From: CAHJXG01 sp965277495
GTDB taxonomy: Bacteria > Pseudomonadota > Alphaproteobacteria > Acetobacterales > Acetobacteraceae
Direction of reading: 5' to 3'
DNA length: 64,000 nt
Assembly: GCA_965277495.1 (NCBI GenBank)
Contig: OZ255824.1
Location: 2,914,001-2,978,000, forward strand
Part shown: positions 53,593-63,600 of the stretch, one piece after another
Layout of the letters: each line of letters begins with the position of its first letter
Numbering within the stretch: position 1 is the first letter of the stretch
Translations under genes and position numbers: made by a program
The notes under the pieces: generated by a model
The model's input: only the letters and a program-made list of their open reading frames with translations
Database searches by the model: none
Told to the model about the DNA's origin: nothing

Positions 53593-55305
53593 CTTCGCCG
53601 TCGTTGCGCCGGGTTCACCGGCCGCTGCACCACCCTGCGGAGCACGGTCCAAGGCGACCCAGGCGGCGGCATTGCCCGGCAGCCGGCCGGACGCCTGCAA
53701 TGACTGGCTGGACACGAGCACTTCGCCCGCCGGCATCGCCGCATCCTGCAGGCCGAGGTTGACCGCGACGCGCACGCCGTCGTTGTCGAATACCAGCGTG
53801 TCCGGCGCCGACGCCTGCCAGCGAAGCCGCCCCTGGCCCAATCCGTGGGCACGGCGCAGACGAAGCGCTTGGCGATACAGCTCCAGCGTCGATCCCGGCA
53901 CGCCGTCCTGTTGATCGACGGCATAGCGGGCGAAGCTGTCCGGTTGCGGCAGCCAGGTCCGCGCGCCAGGGCCGAAGCCGAAGGACGGGGCGTCGGCCCG
54001 CCACGGCAGCGGCGCCCGGCAGCCATCGCGCCCGATCTCCTCGCCGGCGGTGCGATGGAACGCCGGGTCCTGGCGGTGATGCGCCTCCATGGCGGTGTGT
54101 TCCGGCAGGCCGAGTTCCTCGCCCTGGTAAAGATAGGCCGAACCCGGCAAGGCCAGCGTGAGCAGGACGGCGGCCCGCGCCCTTTGCAGCCCGAGCGCCT
54201 CGTCCGGCTGCTCGCTGGCGGCGTCGATGCCCTTCGGCCGGGCGCCGGGCCGGCGGAGGCCAAGCCGCGAGGCATGGCGCACCGTGTCGTGGTTGGACAT
54301 GACCCAGGTGGCCGGCGCGCCGGCCGTTTGCATGGCCGCCAGCGACGCTTCGATCACCGTTCGCAGCGCATCCGCATCCCAGGGCGTCAACAGATAGTCG
54401 AAATTGAAGGCCTGCTGCATCTCGTCCGCACGCACATAGCGGGCGAGGCGCGATTGCGGGTGGACCCAGGCTTCGGCCACCATCATGCGCTGTCCCGGAT
54501 ACTCGTCCAGCACCCGGCGCCAGGCGCGGTAGATCTCGTGCACGCCCTCCTGGTCCCACATGGGACCTCTATTGATGCCAGGGGCTGCATCGCCCTCCAC
54601 CATGGCCGCGTGCCCCTCCCAGTCGGGCAGGCCGGGCTGCTTGACCAAGCCATGGGCGACATCGACGCGGAACCCGTCGACGCCGCGATCCAGCCAGAAG
54701 CGCAGCACGCTCTCGAGCTCGGCGCGCACCTCCGGGTGCTCCCAGTCCAGGTCCGGCTGCCGGCGGTCGAACAAGTGCAGGTACCATTGCCGGTCGCCTG
54801 GGACCCGGGACCAGGCGCTGCCGCCGAACACGCTTTTCCAGTTGTTGGGGGGCCGTTCGCCGCCTGCGCCGCGCCCGTCGCGAAACATGTAGCGCGCCCG
54901 GTCGGGGCTGCCGGGCGGTGAAGTTGCGGCGGCCCTGAACCATGCATGCTCGTCCGAGGTATGGTTCGGCACCAGGTCGACGATCACGCGCAGCCCGGCG
55001 GCATGGGCCTGGCCCAACAAACGGTCGAAGTCCTCCAGCGTGCCGAACAGCGGATCGACGGCGCGGTAGTCCGCGACATCGTAGCCGGCATCGGCCTGGG
55101 GCGAGCGGTAGAACGGCGACAGCCAAACGGCGTCCACGCCCAGCCGCGCGAGATACGGCAGCCGCGTGATGATGCCCGGCAGGTCGCCGATGCCGTCGCC
55201 GTCGGAGTCGGCAAACGAGCGCGGATAGATTTGGTAGATCACCGCGGTGCGCCACCATTCCGCGCCGGTCGAGTCGGCTGCGGCGGGCTTGATCCGCACG
55301 CTCAT
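53587..55305 (-). CDS. GH13 alpha-glucosidase
   Basis: The 572-residue enzyme has the GH13 regions: 'VDLVPNHTSDEH' (about 110), 'GFRVDVAHG' with the nucleophile Asp215, 'VAEAW' with the acid Glu278, and 'SNHD' with Asp340. 'YQIYPRSFADSDGDGIGDLPGI' at the start and 'QPDLDWEHPEV' place it in the alpha-glucosidase/oligo-1,6-glucosidase group that releases glucose from short maltose-type sugars in the cytoplasm. It stands alone, with no sugar transporter adjacent. Confidence 0.92.
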   Translation of the reverse strand: MSVRIKPAAADSTGAEWWRTAVIYQIYPRSFADSDGDGIGDLPGIITRLPYLARLGVDAVWLSPFYRSPQADAGYDVADYRAVDPLFGTLEDFDRLLGQAHAAGLRVIVDLVPNHTSDEHAWFRAAATSPPGSPDRARYMFRDGRGAGGERPPNNWKSVFGGSAWSRVPGDRQWYLHLFDRRQPDLDWEHPEVRAELESVLRFWLDRGVDGFRVDVAHGLVKQPGLPDWEGHAAMVEGDAAPGINRGPMWDQEGVHEIYRAWRRVLDEYPGQRMMVAEAWVHPQSRLARYVRADEMQQAFNFDYLLTPWDADALRTVIEASLAAMQTAGAPATWVMSNHDTVRHASRLGLRRPGARPKGIDAASEQPDEALGLQRARAAVLLTLALPGSAYLYQGEELGLPEHTAMEAHHRQDPAFHRTAGEEIGRDGCRAPLPWRADAPSFGFGPGARTWLPQPDSFARYAVDQQDGVPGSTLELYRQALRLRRAHGLGQGRLRWQASAPDTLVFDNDGVRVAVNLGLQDAAMPAGEVLVSSQSLQASGRLPGNAAAWVALDRAPQGGAAAGEPGATTAKL

Positions 55306-55554
55306 GCCATGTCCGCCAGCACGCTACGGCCGCCTGCCCGCACGCATTGTCCGCAGCGCGAAAGCCGCTTCTCCAGGTTCGCATTTGACTTCCATAGCGG
55401 TCACCCATAATGCGTCGGTCCCTTTGAAACAATGCCATCGCGCCGTGGGAAACCAGGGCTGCCGGCCGGGTGAACTGATGGCGACGGACAATGCAGGCGG
55501 CCCGCCGCTAATGGACATCACGCGGCATGGGGCGCCGGGCCGTCTGGAACACGC
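55306..55554. other. Divergent spacer upstream of the glycosyltransferase gene
   Basis: These 249 bases separate the divergent alpha-glucosidase and glycosyltransferase genes. I see no gene with protein-like composition and no notable repeat. Both promoters should lie here. Confidence 0.4.
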
Positions 55555-57438
55555 ATGGTGAATGCGCTGGTGCTGCAGCGCTTGGTGACGGCCGGCAGCG
55601 CCGAGACCGCAGAGCTGTATTGGCGTCACGAAGGCGACGCGCCGCCCGCCCGCGCATCCGCCGAAATACCGCCCGGCGGCGTACTGGACCTGGACACCTA
55701 TTTCAACAGCTTCGACGAGACTGTCTGGCGGCGGCACACCACGCTCGGCGCGCTCACGGCCGAACTGGCGCTCGATGGCGCGGCGCGGGTGGAACTGTGG
55801 CGGCACAGCCGGTCGGCGCCGCCGGTCGTGCTGGCCGAAGCTGCGACCCAAGGCGGCGTCGTGCTGCTGCCGGTTCCCGATCCGCCGCACCCGCGCGCTG
55901 CGGGACGGCTGGCGCTGCGGATCGTGGCCGATGCGCGCTCCGCGGCCGGCGTGCGGCTGCGCGACGGCTGCTGGCGTGCAACCGGGTTGCCAGGGCCTGC
56001 TGCTCCTGCCGTGCGGCTGATGCCGGTCATCTGCACCTTCGACCGCGATGGGCCGCTCGACGGTTTGCTGGCGCGCCTGGCCGCCGACGCGACGGTGCTG
56101 GAGGCGTTGGCCGGCATCGTGGTCGTCAACAACGGCACGCCAGGCCTGCCCGGACGCCTGCGCGCGGCTTGCACCGACCCGGCGCTGGCCGCCCGGCTGC
56201 ACATTGTCGAGCAATCCAACTCCGGCGGCGCCGGCGGCTTCACCCGCGGCCTGCTGGAGGCACGCGCGCTGGGGGCCAGCCACGCGATCCTCATGGATGA
56301 CGACGTAGTGATCGAGCCCGAGGCGGTGCTGCGCACCCTGCGGCTCTATGAGCTGGCCCGCGGCGAGCTGGTGGTGGCGGGGCACATGCTGGACCTGTTC
56401 CGTCCGACCCATTTGTATGAGGGCGGGGCGCAGCTGGACGACGCCAAGCTGGCCACCGTGCCGCTGCACCTCGGCGTCGAGCTGTCGGCGCCCGGCAGCC
56501 TGGACCGGTTCCTCGATGAAACTCCCATGCACTACAACGGCTGGTGGTTCATGGGCCTGCCGCTGGCCATGCTGGACCGGCTGGGCTACCCGATGCCCTG
56601 CTTCATCCGCGGCGACGACGTGGAGTTCGGACGCCGCCTGCACGATGCCGGCGTGAAAATGGTTTCCTCCCCCGGGATCGGCATCTGGCACGAGCCGTTC
56701 TACGCCAAGCTGGGCAGTTGGCACGTCTATTACGAGTTCCGGAACATGTTCGTGCTGGCGGCGCGCCATTTGCCCCGGCCAGCCCGCACGCTGGGCTTCG
56801 TGGCGCTGAAATGGATCATCGCCGAGCTGCTGATGTTCCGCTACGCGCGCGCCGCCCTGCTGATCCGCGCCGTGGAGGACTTCCTGGGCGGCCCGGACAT
56901 CTATGCGCGTGATCCCCGCCAGGTGCATGCGAGCCTGGCCGAATTGCGCCGCGCCTATCCGGTCGGCACGGCCGCGCGCGAGACGGTGCTGCATCAGCCG
57001 CACCCGGCCATCGGCCCGCGCAGCCGCAGCGCGTTCTTAGTTGGCCTGGCGGCGGCGCTGGCCGGCGAGTGGATGCGCCCGGACCGTTCGGGCCGGGTGA
57101 TCGCCGTGGAGCCGCGTGACCACATCTGGTTCAGGGTGCGCGGCGCCGATGTCGTGGTGGTGCGTGAAGCGTGGGAGGTGGACCACCCGCTCTACCGCCG
57201 CTCGCGCGCCACGTTCCGCACCCTGCTGCGCCACACGCTGCGCCTGGCCTGGCGATGCCGCGCCCTGCCCGAGGCGGTGGCGTCCTGGCGAGAAGCGCAT
57301 GGCTGGTTCACCAGCGAGGCGGCGTGGCGCAGCTATCTCGGCGACGGCGCCGCGGACACGGTTGACCGCCAGTTGGCGCCGCCGCCCGCCGCCACCCTGA
57401 AAGCAAAACCGGAAGAGATCGAACTGCATGCAAAATGA
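55555..57438 (+). CDS. GlfT2-like GT2 glycosyltransferase (probable galactofuranosyltransferase)
   Basis: The 627-residue protein has an N-terminal beta-rich domain ('LDLDTYFNSFDETVWRRHTTLGALTAELAL'), as in mycobacterial GlfT2. A GT-A catalytic domain with the metal-binding DDD (about residues 248-250, 'AILMDDDVVIEPE') and 'WHEPFYAKLGSWHVYYEFRNMFVLA' follows, then a helical C-terminal domain. Relatives polymerise galactofuranose on the cytoplasmic side of the membrane. No UDP-galactopyranose mutase or other glycan gene is visible here, so the polymer is unknown. It overlaps the next gene by 11 bases. Confidence 0.82.
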   Translation: MVNALVLQRLVTAGSAETAELYWRHEGDAPPARASAEIPPGGVLDLDTYFNSFDETVWRRHTTLGALTAELALDGAARVELWRHSRSAPPVVLAEAATQGGVVLLPVPDPPHPRAAGRLALRIVADARSAAGVRLRDGCWRATGLPGPAAPAVRLMPVICTFDRDGPLDGLLARLAADATVLEALAGIVVVNNGTPGLPGRLRAACTDPALAARLHIVEQSNSGGAGGFTRGLLEARALGASHAILMDDDVVIEPEAVLRTLRLYELARGELVVAGHMLDLFRPTHLYEGGAQLDDAKLATVPLHLGVELSAPGSLDRFLDETPMHYNGWWFMGLPLAMLDRLGYPMPCFIRGDDVEFGRRLHDAGVKMVSSPGIGIWHEPFYAKLGSWHVYYEFRNMFVLAARHLPRPARTLGFVALKWIIAELLMFRYARAALLIRAVEDFLGGPDIYARDPRQVHASLAELRRAYPVGTAARETVLHQPHPAIGPRSRSAFLVGLAAALAGEWMRPDRSGRVIAVEPRDHIWFRVRGADVVVVREAWEVDHPLYRRSRATFRTLLRHTLRLAWRCRALPEAVASWREAHGWFTSEAAWRSYLGDGAADTVDRQLAPPPAATLKAKPEEIELHAK

Positions 57439-58741
57439 CGCAATGCAGGAAGGTGCGCGGACGTCCCCGTCCCTGAAGCATCTGTTCTCCGACCGCCGCG
57501 TCGCGGCGATGCTGGGCCTGGGCTTCAGCTCGGGCATTCCCTTCCTGCTCGTCTACGTCACGCAGTCGGCTTGGCTGTCCGAGGCCAAGGTGCCGATCAG
57601 CATCCTCGGCCTGATGAGCGAGCTGACGTTCGCTTACAAGTTCAAGTTCGTCTGGGCGCCGTTTCTCGACCGCTATGACGCGCCTATTTTCAGCCGCCTG
57701 CTGGGGCGGCGGCGCGGCTGGATCATCGTCTCGCAGATCGGCGTGATGCTGGCGCTCGCATGTGTCGCATTCGGCGATCCCGCGCACTGGCTCGCATGGA
57801 CGATCGTTTTTTCCTTGGCGCTCGGTTTCGCCGGGGCGACGCAGGACGTGGTGATCGACGGCTGGCGCATCACCGTGGCGCCGCCCGAGCGGCAGGCGCT
57901 GATGTCGTCCTGGTCGGAGATCGGCTGGCGCGTGGGCAACCTCGCCGCCGGCGCCGGCGCGCTGTATTTGGCCGACGGCTTCGGCTGGCGCGCCGCGTAT
58001 TTGTGCATGGCCGCGCTGATGGCGCCCGGCATGATCGCCGCCCTGCTCGCGCCCGAGCCCGAGTCCGACAAGGCCGCGCACGCCGAGGCGCCGGGCTTCA
58101 TCGCGACCGTTTGGGCACCCATCAAGGAACTGGTCACACGCCTCGGGCCGCTGGCCGTTCCGGTCCTCATTATGGTGGCCGGGTTCCGCATGCCCGGCTA
58201 CGTGTCGAGCGCGATGGCCCTGCCGCTGTTCAAGAGCCTGCACTACTCCAACTCGGACATCGCCACCGTCACCAAGCTGTTCGGTTTCGGGGTCGGGATG
58301 GCGGGCACCTTCCTCGCCAGCTACGTCGTGCCGCGGATCGGCATGATGGCGAGCCTGCTCGTCGGCACCGTCTTCGGCTCCGCGTCGCATTTGTCGCTCG
58401 CCTATCTCGCCGTGCACGGGGACCATGGCGGGGGCGAGTTCTGGACCTTCGCCACGGCCGTCAGCATCGACAGCTTCGCCTACGCCTTCGCCTCCATCGT
58501 CCTTATCACCTACATGTCATCGCTGGCCTCGACGGAGCACGCGGCCAGCCAGTATGCGCTGCTGACCTCGCTTTGCGCATTGCCCGGCAGCCTGCTCGCG
58601 GGCACCTCCGGCTTCGTCATCGAACGCCTGGGCTTCGAATGGTTCTTCGTCGCGACCTCGCTGATCGGCGTGCCGGTCGCGGTGTTGTGCTGGTATGTCC
58701 GGCGCCTGCAGGAAAGAACAAGTCCGCAGCCTGTCGCTTGA
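57428..58741 (+). CDS. AmpG-family MFS permease
   Basis: The 437-residue, 12-helix permease has the AmpG pattern 'LGFSSGIPFLLVYVTQSAWLSEAKVPISILGLMSELTFAYKFKFVWAPFLDR', 'GRRRGWIIVSQIGVMLAL' and 'GATQDVVIDGWRI'. AmpG imports anhydromuropeptides for cell-wall recycling; more distant members have other substrates. Its translational overlap with the GlfT2-like gene hints at a linked envelope-sugar function. Confidence 0.85.
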   Translation: MQNDAMQEGARTSPSLKHLFSDRRVAAMLGLGFSSGIPFLLVYVTQSAWLSEAKVPISILGLMSELTFAYKFKFVWAPFLDRYDAPIFSRLLGRRRGWIIVSQIGVMLALACVAFGDPAHWLAWTIVFSLALGFAGATQDVVIDGWRITVAPPERQALMSSWSEIGWRVGNLAAGAGALYLADGFGWRAAYLCMAALMAPGMIAALLAPEPESDKAAHAEAPGFIATVWAPIKELVTRLGPLAVPVLIMVAGFRMPGYVSSAMALPLFKSLHYSNSDIATVTKLFGFGVGMAGTFLASYVVPRIGMMASLLVGTVFGSASHLSLAYLAVHGDHGGGEFWTFATAVSIDSFAYAFASIVLITYMSSLASTEHAASQYALLTSLCALPGSLLAGTSGFVIERLGFEWFFVATSLIGVPVAVLCWYVRRLQERTSPQPVA

Positions 58742-58872
58742 GCAGGAACCCAGCGGCTCGCAATTAGTCCCGGCCGCCGTCGTAACGTCCATCCAATCGC
58801 GAGACAAACCAGTCCGCACCGGCAGCGTTGGCTCGGCGCGCCGGCAATCCAGTCCGGCCTTGGAGCAGCGCC

Positions 58873-59457
58873 ATGAAGACGATGAACGACCTGTTCCTGC
58901 ATTTCCTGCAGGATATCTACTACGCCGAGAAAGCGTTCGCGAAATCCTCCAACAAAATCATGAAGGCGGCCAGGAACGAAGAGGTCCGTGAGATCCTCAA
59001 GAAGGCCAAAGATCACGCGAGCGAGCCGATCGAGGCGCTCGACCGGGTGTAGCGCCCGCGCGGCAAGACCTGCGAGGCGATGAACGGCTTGCTCGCCGAG
59101 TGCCAGGAGGCGATTGAGGAAGGTGAGAGCGGCCCCGTGCTCGACGCCGCGCTGATCGCGTGCCTGCAGGGGATCAAGACGTATGAGGTCACCCGGTACG
59201 GCTCGTTGCTGGCGTTCGCGCGGCAGATGGGGTTGAAGGATGCCGTCCAGGAACTGGAGAAGCTGCGCGACGCGGCCCGCACCGACGACCAGGCGCTCAG
59301 CAAGATCGCCGAGGGCGGCACCAACGTCCAGGCGTCCGGAGCAAAGGGCCAGGACGACGAAGGCAAGGAGCCGGACGAGGACGAGGAGCCCGGCGAGCCG
59401 GATGCGAAGGGCAAGCCGAAGACGGTCAAGAAGCCGGTGGCCAAGCGCCAGGGCTAG
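58873..59457 (+). pseudogene. DUF892/YciF-type ferritin-like protein interrupted by a stop codon
   Basis: The start MKTMNDLFLHFLQDIYYAEKAF is typical of DUF892 stress proteins, with GGAG before the ATG. After 59 codons an in-frame TAG (59050-59052) interrupts 'EALDRV*RPRGKTCEAMNGLLAECQEAIEEG'. The frame then continues for 135 codons through the rest of the domain and an acidic Asp/Glu/Lys tail. Related proteins usually have about six residues (as in 'VFEMLGK') between 'RLDQ' and 'PRGKTCEA', and these are missing here too. It is likely a recent pseudogene; an assembly error is the alternative. Confidence 0.75.
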
Positions 59458-59469
59458 GCAATAATGGCG

Positions 59470-59503
59470 GGGACACGTTGCCTGGCCGGCGCGTGTCCCT
59501 TTT
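59470..59503 (+). terminator. Intrinsic terminator after the DUF892 gene
   Basis: GGGACACG (59470-59477) pairs with CGTGTCCC (59492-59499), followed by TTTTA. The 14-base loop can fold further (GCC/GGC). It separates the DUF892 gene from the convergent minus-strand cluster. Confidence 0.75.
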
Positions 59504-59506
59504 AGC

Positions 59507-59683
59507 CTAAGGCAGCAGAGCGGCGTCCTGCACGAGACGGACCCCCTTTGCCCGCAAGTCGTTCAGCACCAGCGACGCCAAGTCGCGCGATTGCTGCTCC
59601 GAGATGACGGCGAACAGGCGGCGGACCGATGCCGCCACGATGTTGATGGCGTCCTTCTCGGTGATCTCACCGTGCGCGTTCAC
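59507..59683 (-). CDS. Small protein at the end of the P-type ATPase cluster
   Basis: A 58-residue frame from GTG 59683 reads VNAHGEITEKDAINIVAASVRRL then FAVISEQQSRDLASLVLNDLRAKGVRLVQDAALLP. It is amphipathic-helical throughout, with no signal peptide. It begins nine bases after the HMA-like gene, and the G-rich stretch TGAGGG precedes the GTG. No family is recognised; gene spacing and composition support it. Confidence 0.55.
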   Translation of the reverse strand: MNAHGEITEKDAINIVAASVRRLFAVISEQQSRDLASLVLNDLRAKGVRLVQDAALLP

Positions 59684-59692
59684 GGCGCGCCC

Positions 59693-60268
59693 TCACACGG
59701 TTGACTCCGGCGCCTGCCCCTGGGCCATGCGGCGCGCGTTCATTGCATAAAGGAACAGCGACACCGCCGATCCCAGGCGCTGCCCCGAGACGGCCTGAAC
59801 CACTCCGAAGCCGACCAGGGCGCCGGCAACCCAGGGCTTCCGCAGGACGGCATAGGCGCTGTAGGCATTCCACAGGTTCTCGGACGCGCTGCCCAGCACC
59901 TCGCCCCGCGCCAGTTGATACAACCCCGCGCCAGCCAGCCCCGCGGCCGCCAGCGAGAGCGGGGCCGGCAACGCCGCCGTGGACGTGCGCGCCGCCGCGG
60001 CCTCGTGCCGGACTGGAACCGCGACGGGCGTCGATAGGTCGAACAAGCCGTGTTCCCGGGCGAAGGACGCAATCGCATCCCTGCTGGTGCGGTGTTCAAT
60101 CAGCAACCCGCCGGTGAGCGGATTGGCACGCAGCGACCGCACGCCCGGCAGTTCCGCAACACGCTTGCCGGCCGCCTCGAAGAAGGGCCGGTCCCCGCGC
60201 CGCGATGGGATGCGCAGGCGGATGCGGCCCGGCAGTTCATGCTCGATGAAGGCCTTTGCTGGGTCCAT
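59693..60268 (-). CDS. HMA-like (heavy-metal-associated fold) membrane protein
   Basis: The 191-residue protein has an N-terminal ferredoxin-like HMA-type domain ('FIEHELPGRIRLRIPSRRGDRPFFEAAGKRVAELPGVRSLRANPLTGGLLIEH') without the CxxC metal pair. Two hydrophobic segments follow (about residues 102-122 and 140-175). The same 'PGRIRLR-I/V' domain occurs at the N-terminus of the P-type ATPase in this cluster. It may sense, scaffold or modulate the pump; the mechanism is unknown. Start 60268 (MDPAKAFIE) was chosen at the domain's beginning. Confidence 0.75.
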   Translation of the reverse strand: MDPAKAFIEHELPGRIRLRIPSRRGDRPFFEAAGKRVAELPGVRSLRANPLTGGLLIEHRTSRDAIASFAREHGLFDLSTPVAVPVRHEAAAARTSTAALPAPLSLAAAGLAGAGLYQLARGEVLGSASENLWNAYSAYAVLRKPWVAGALVGFGVVQAVSGQRLGSAVSLFLYAMNARRMAQGQAPESTV

Positions 60269-60272
60269 CGTT

Positions 60273-60569
60273 TCACGCAGGCCCTGCAGTCCCGTTTGCC
60301 GCCGCCGGAACCGCGTCGGCGCCGCCGGGCCGCATGCGCTCGGTGACCCGCTCGACCTGGGCTTCGGCGACCAGGTCCTGCACCGTTTCGCCGAACTCCG
60401 CCATGCGGCCGCGCCCGATCTCGTAGGCAGCCAGGCTCTGCTTGACCGCGCCCTTGGCGAGCGGGCGGCCATAGCGCGACACCGCCGGGCGCCATAGCGG
60501 ACTGAGCAACGCCGCGCCGAGGCTTACGACGACGCCGGTCAAAACTCCCGTCTTATATCCAACCGCCAT
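60273..60569 (-). CDS. DUF5132-type small membrane protein
   Basis: The 98-residue protein has one membrane segment ('TGVLTGVVVSLGAALLSPLWRP') followed by 'AVSRYGRPLAKGAVKQSLAAYEIGRGRMAEFGETVQDLVAEAQVE', the DUF5132 pattern. Genes of this family often accompany HMA/P-type ATPase clusters. Start 60569 has GGAG seven bases upstream. It ends four bases before the HMA-like gene. A paralogue lies at the right edge. Confidence 0.78.
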   Translation of the reverse strand: MAVGYKTGVLTGVVVSLGAALLSPLWRPAVSRYGRPLAKGAVKQSLAAYEIGRGRMAEFGETVQDLVAEAQVERVTERMRPGGADAVPAAANGTAGPA

Positions 60570-60652
60570 GCCGGCTCTCCCCAACTCGATGACGCCACCG
60601 CCGCCGCCTCGGGAAGACGGCGCGAGGCGGGCATACCTGCATCACTGGCACA

Positions 60653-63600
60653 TCAGGCTGCGTCCGGCAAAGCGGCGGGTTCGGCGGCTCCCTCGATGAC
60701 GATGACGCCCTGCGCCCCTTTGCGGGCCTCGTTCACGACATAGGGCAACACGCCGCCGCCCACCGTCACCAGCACGTCCAGCGGCCCGAGCGGGACGACG
60801 CCCAACATGCCGCGCACGCCTGGCGCCAGCAGCGCCACGCCCTGCAGCGCGAACGAGAACAGCAGCGCGCCCATGAGCGGACGGTTGGGCTGCAACGGCG
60901 GCCCGCCGGTGAACGGGCCATGCGTGGCCGAGCGGCAGGTCAGCGCGTGCAGCAACTGGGCCACGATCAGGCTGCCGAACGTCATCGTCCGCGCCTGCGC
61001 CGACACGCCGTGCCGCAGCACGCCGATGCCGCACGCCGCCAGCGCGCCGGCCGCGATGATGCCGCCCTCCGCCGCCAGCGGCCCGAAGTCGCCGCGTCCC
61101 ACGATGGCGGAGTCGGCCGGACGCGGCGGGCGCTGCATCTCGTCGGGCTCCGACGCCTCGAAGGCGAGGCCGAGGCCGGGCAGAATATCGGAGATCAGGT
61201 TGATCCACAGCAGTTGGAGTGCCGTCAGCGGCTCGCCAAACCCGGCTGCGGTCGCGCCGAGCACGACCACGATCTCGCTGAGGTTGGTGCCCAGCAGATA
61301 GCGGATCGACTTGCGGACGTTGGTGTAGGTGGTGCGCCCGCGCTCGACCGCGACGGCCAGCGCCATCAGGTCGTCTGTTTGCAGCACCACGTCGGCCACC
61401 TCGCGCGCCGCCTCCGACGCGCCGGCGCCGCCCATGGCGATGCCCACGTCGGCCGCCTTCAGCGCGGGGCTGTCGTTGATGCCGTCCCCGGTCATGGCGA
61501 CGACCTCGCCGCCCGCTTGCAAGGCGCGCACGATCTGGAGTTTTTGCGCCGGGCTGACCCGGGCGAACACATGCGCGCGCCGCGCCGCCATGGCGAGCTG
61601 GTCCGGCGGCAGGCGGTCGAAGTCTGCGATGTCCACGACCTCGATGGCCGCATCGCCGGCCAGGCCGAGCTGCCGCGCCACGGCCCGCGCCGTCGCTACC
61701 TGGTCCCCGGTCATCATCACCGTGTGGACGCCGGCGCCGTGCAGGGTGCGGATCAGCGCGCCGATGCCGGGCCGCACCGGGTCGGCCAGCCCCGCAAGCC
61801 CGAGCCAGGTCAGGTCGTGCACGGGGATGGCGTCGTCAGAGACCTCATTGGCCGCCACGTCGCGGGACGCGAAGCCAAGCACACGCAGGGCCGCGTCCGC
61901 CATGACGCCGTTCTCGGCCAGGATTTCGGCCCGGCGCGCGTCGGTCAACGGGTGGGCCTCGCCGTCGCGCAGCTCGGCGGCGCACAGCTCCAGCACCTCC
62001 GCCGGGCTGCCCTTCACGGCGATGCGGGCCTTTGCCGCGCCGCCCGCCGCATCGCCGGGCAGGGTGTGCGCGGTCGCCATGAAGCGATACGACTCGGTCC
62101 GGTGCCGGACCCCGACGCGCGGACGGGTGCGGCGCAGCCCGGCCGCATCCAACCCGGCGTCGAGGGCCGCCTGCACCAGCGCGGCCTCGGTGGCCGAGCC
62201 GGTCAGGACGGGGCCGTCCGGCCCGGCCTCGATCCCAACCTCGCTGCACAGCACCGCGACCCGCAGCAGTTGCTCGAGGCCGGGCGTCGCCGCACCCGCG
62301 ACAGCGTGCAGCACGCCGCCGGGCAGCGCGGCCTGCGCCACGCTCATGCGGTTCTGCGTCAGCGTGCCGGTCTTGTCGAAGCAGACCACCCCCACCGAGG
62401 CGAGCGTTTCCACCGCGTCCAGCCGGCGGACCAGCACCTGGCGCTTGCGCATGTCCTCGATGCCAAGCGCCAGCGTGGTCGTCGCCACCGTCGGCAGCCC
62501 TTCCGGGATGGCCGCCACCGCGAGCGAAACGCTGGAGCGGAACAATTGGTAGAAGGCGAAGCCGCGCAACGCGCCGATGCCGATCACCGCGCCGCAAACG
62601 GCGAGCGAGGCCCAGAACAACTGCCGCCCCAACTGGTCCAACTGCCGCTCGATCGGCGTCTGCGGCGTCTCGGCCCGGCTGACCAGGGATTGGATGCGCC
62701 CGACCTCCGTGCGCGCGCCGGTGGCGACGACCAGCGCCGTGCCGCTGCCGCCCGTCACCGCGGTGCCGCGATAGACCATGTTGGCGCGGTCGCCGAGCGG
62801 GACGATGCGCCGGGTCAAAATGCGGGCGTGCTTGGCGACCGGCAGGCTTTCGCCGGTCAGCATCGCCTCGCCCACCGTCAGGTCGCTCGCCGACACCAGG
62901 CGCGCATCCGCCGGCACCACGTCGCCGGGGGCGAGCAGCAGCAGGTCGCCCGGCACGACCGCCTCCGGCTCGACCTCCGTCGCGGCCCCGTCACGGATCA
63001 CGCGAACCGGCTCATGGTTGGCGCCGCCCAGGCCCTTGATGGTCCGCTCCGAGCGGGTTTCGATGGCGTAACCGAGCACCCCGTTCAAGGCGACGACGCC
63101 CAGGATGGCGGCGGCCTCGATGGTGCCTCCGGTGACGATGGAGATGGCCCCCGCCGCCACCAGCAGCCCGACCGGAAGGGTCTTGAACTGGCCGGCGAAC
63201 ATCGCCAGCGCCGAGCGCGTCGGCGGCGGCGGCAGGGCATTGGCGCCGGCTGCGGCCAGTTTCGCGCGGGCGTCCGCAGCGGTCGGGCCGTTGGCCGTCG
63301 AAGCACGGAGTTCGGCCGCGATGTCGTCCACGCCGCGCGCATGCCATCGCGGGGCGTCTCCCAGCCGGCCATCCTCGTCCGGCGGCAGCGCATCCCCGCG
63401 AACCAGGCCCGCGACGCGCTGCGCAATGTGGTGCGGCGACATCGCGGGGTCGAACTGGACCAGGAGGTTGCCGGTGTCCGTGCTGGCGCTGGCGGCCGAC
63501 ACGCCTGGCAGGACGGCCATGCCGCGCTCCAGGACATCTTGCAGCTCCGGCGATTGGCGCAGGCCCGCGACGTGCAGGCGTATGCGCCCAGGCACCCGGT

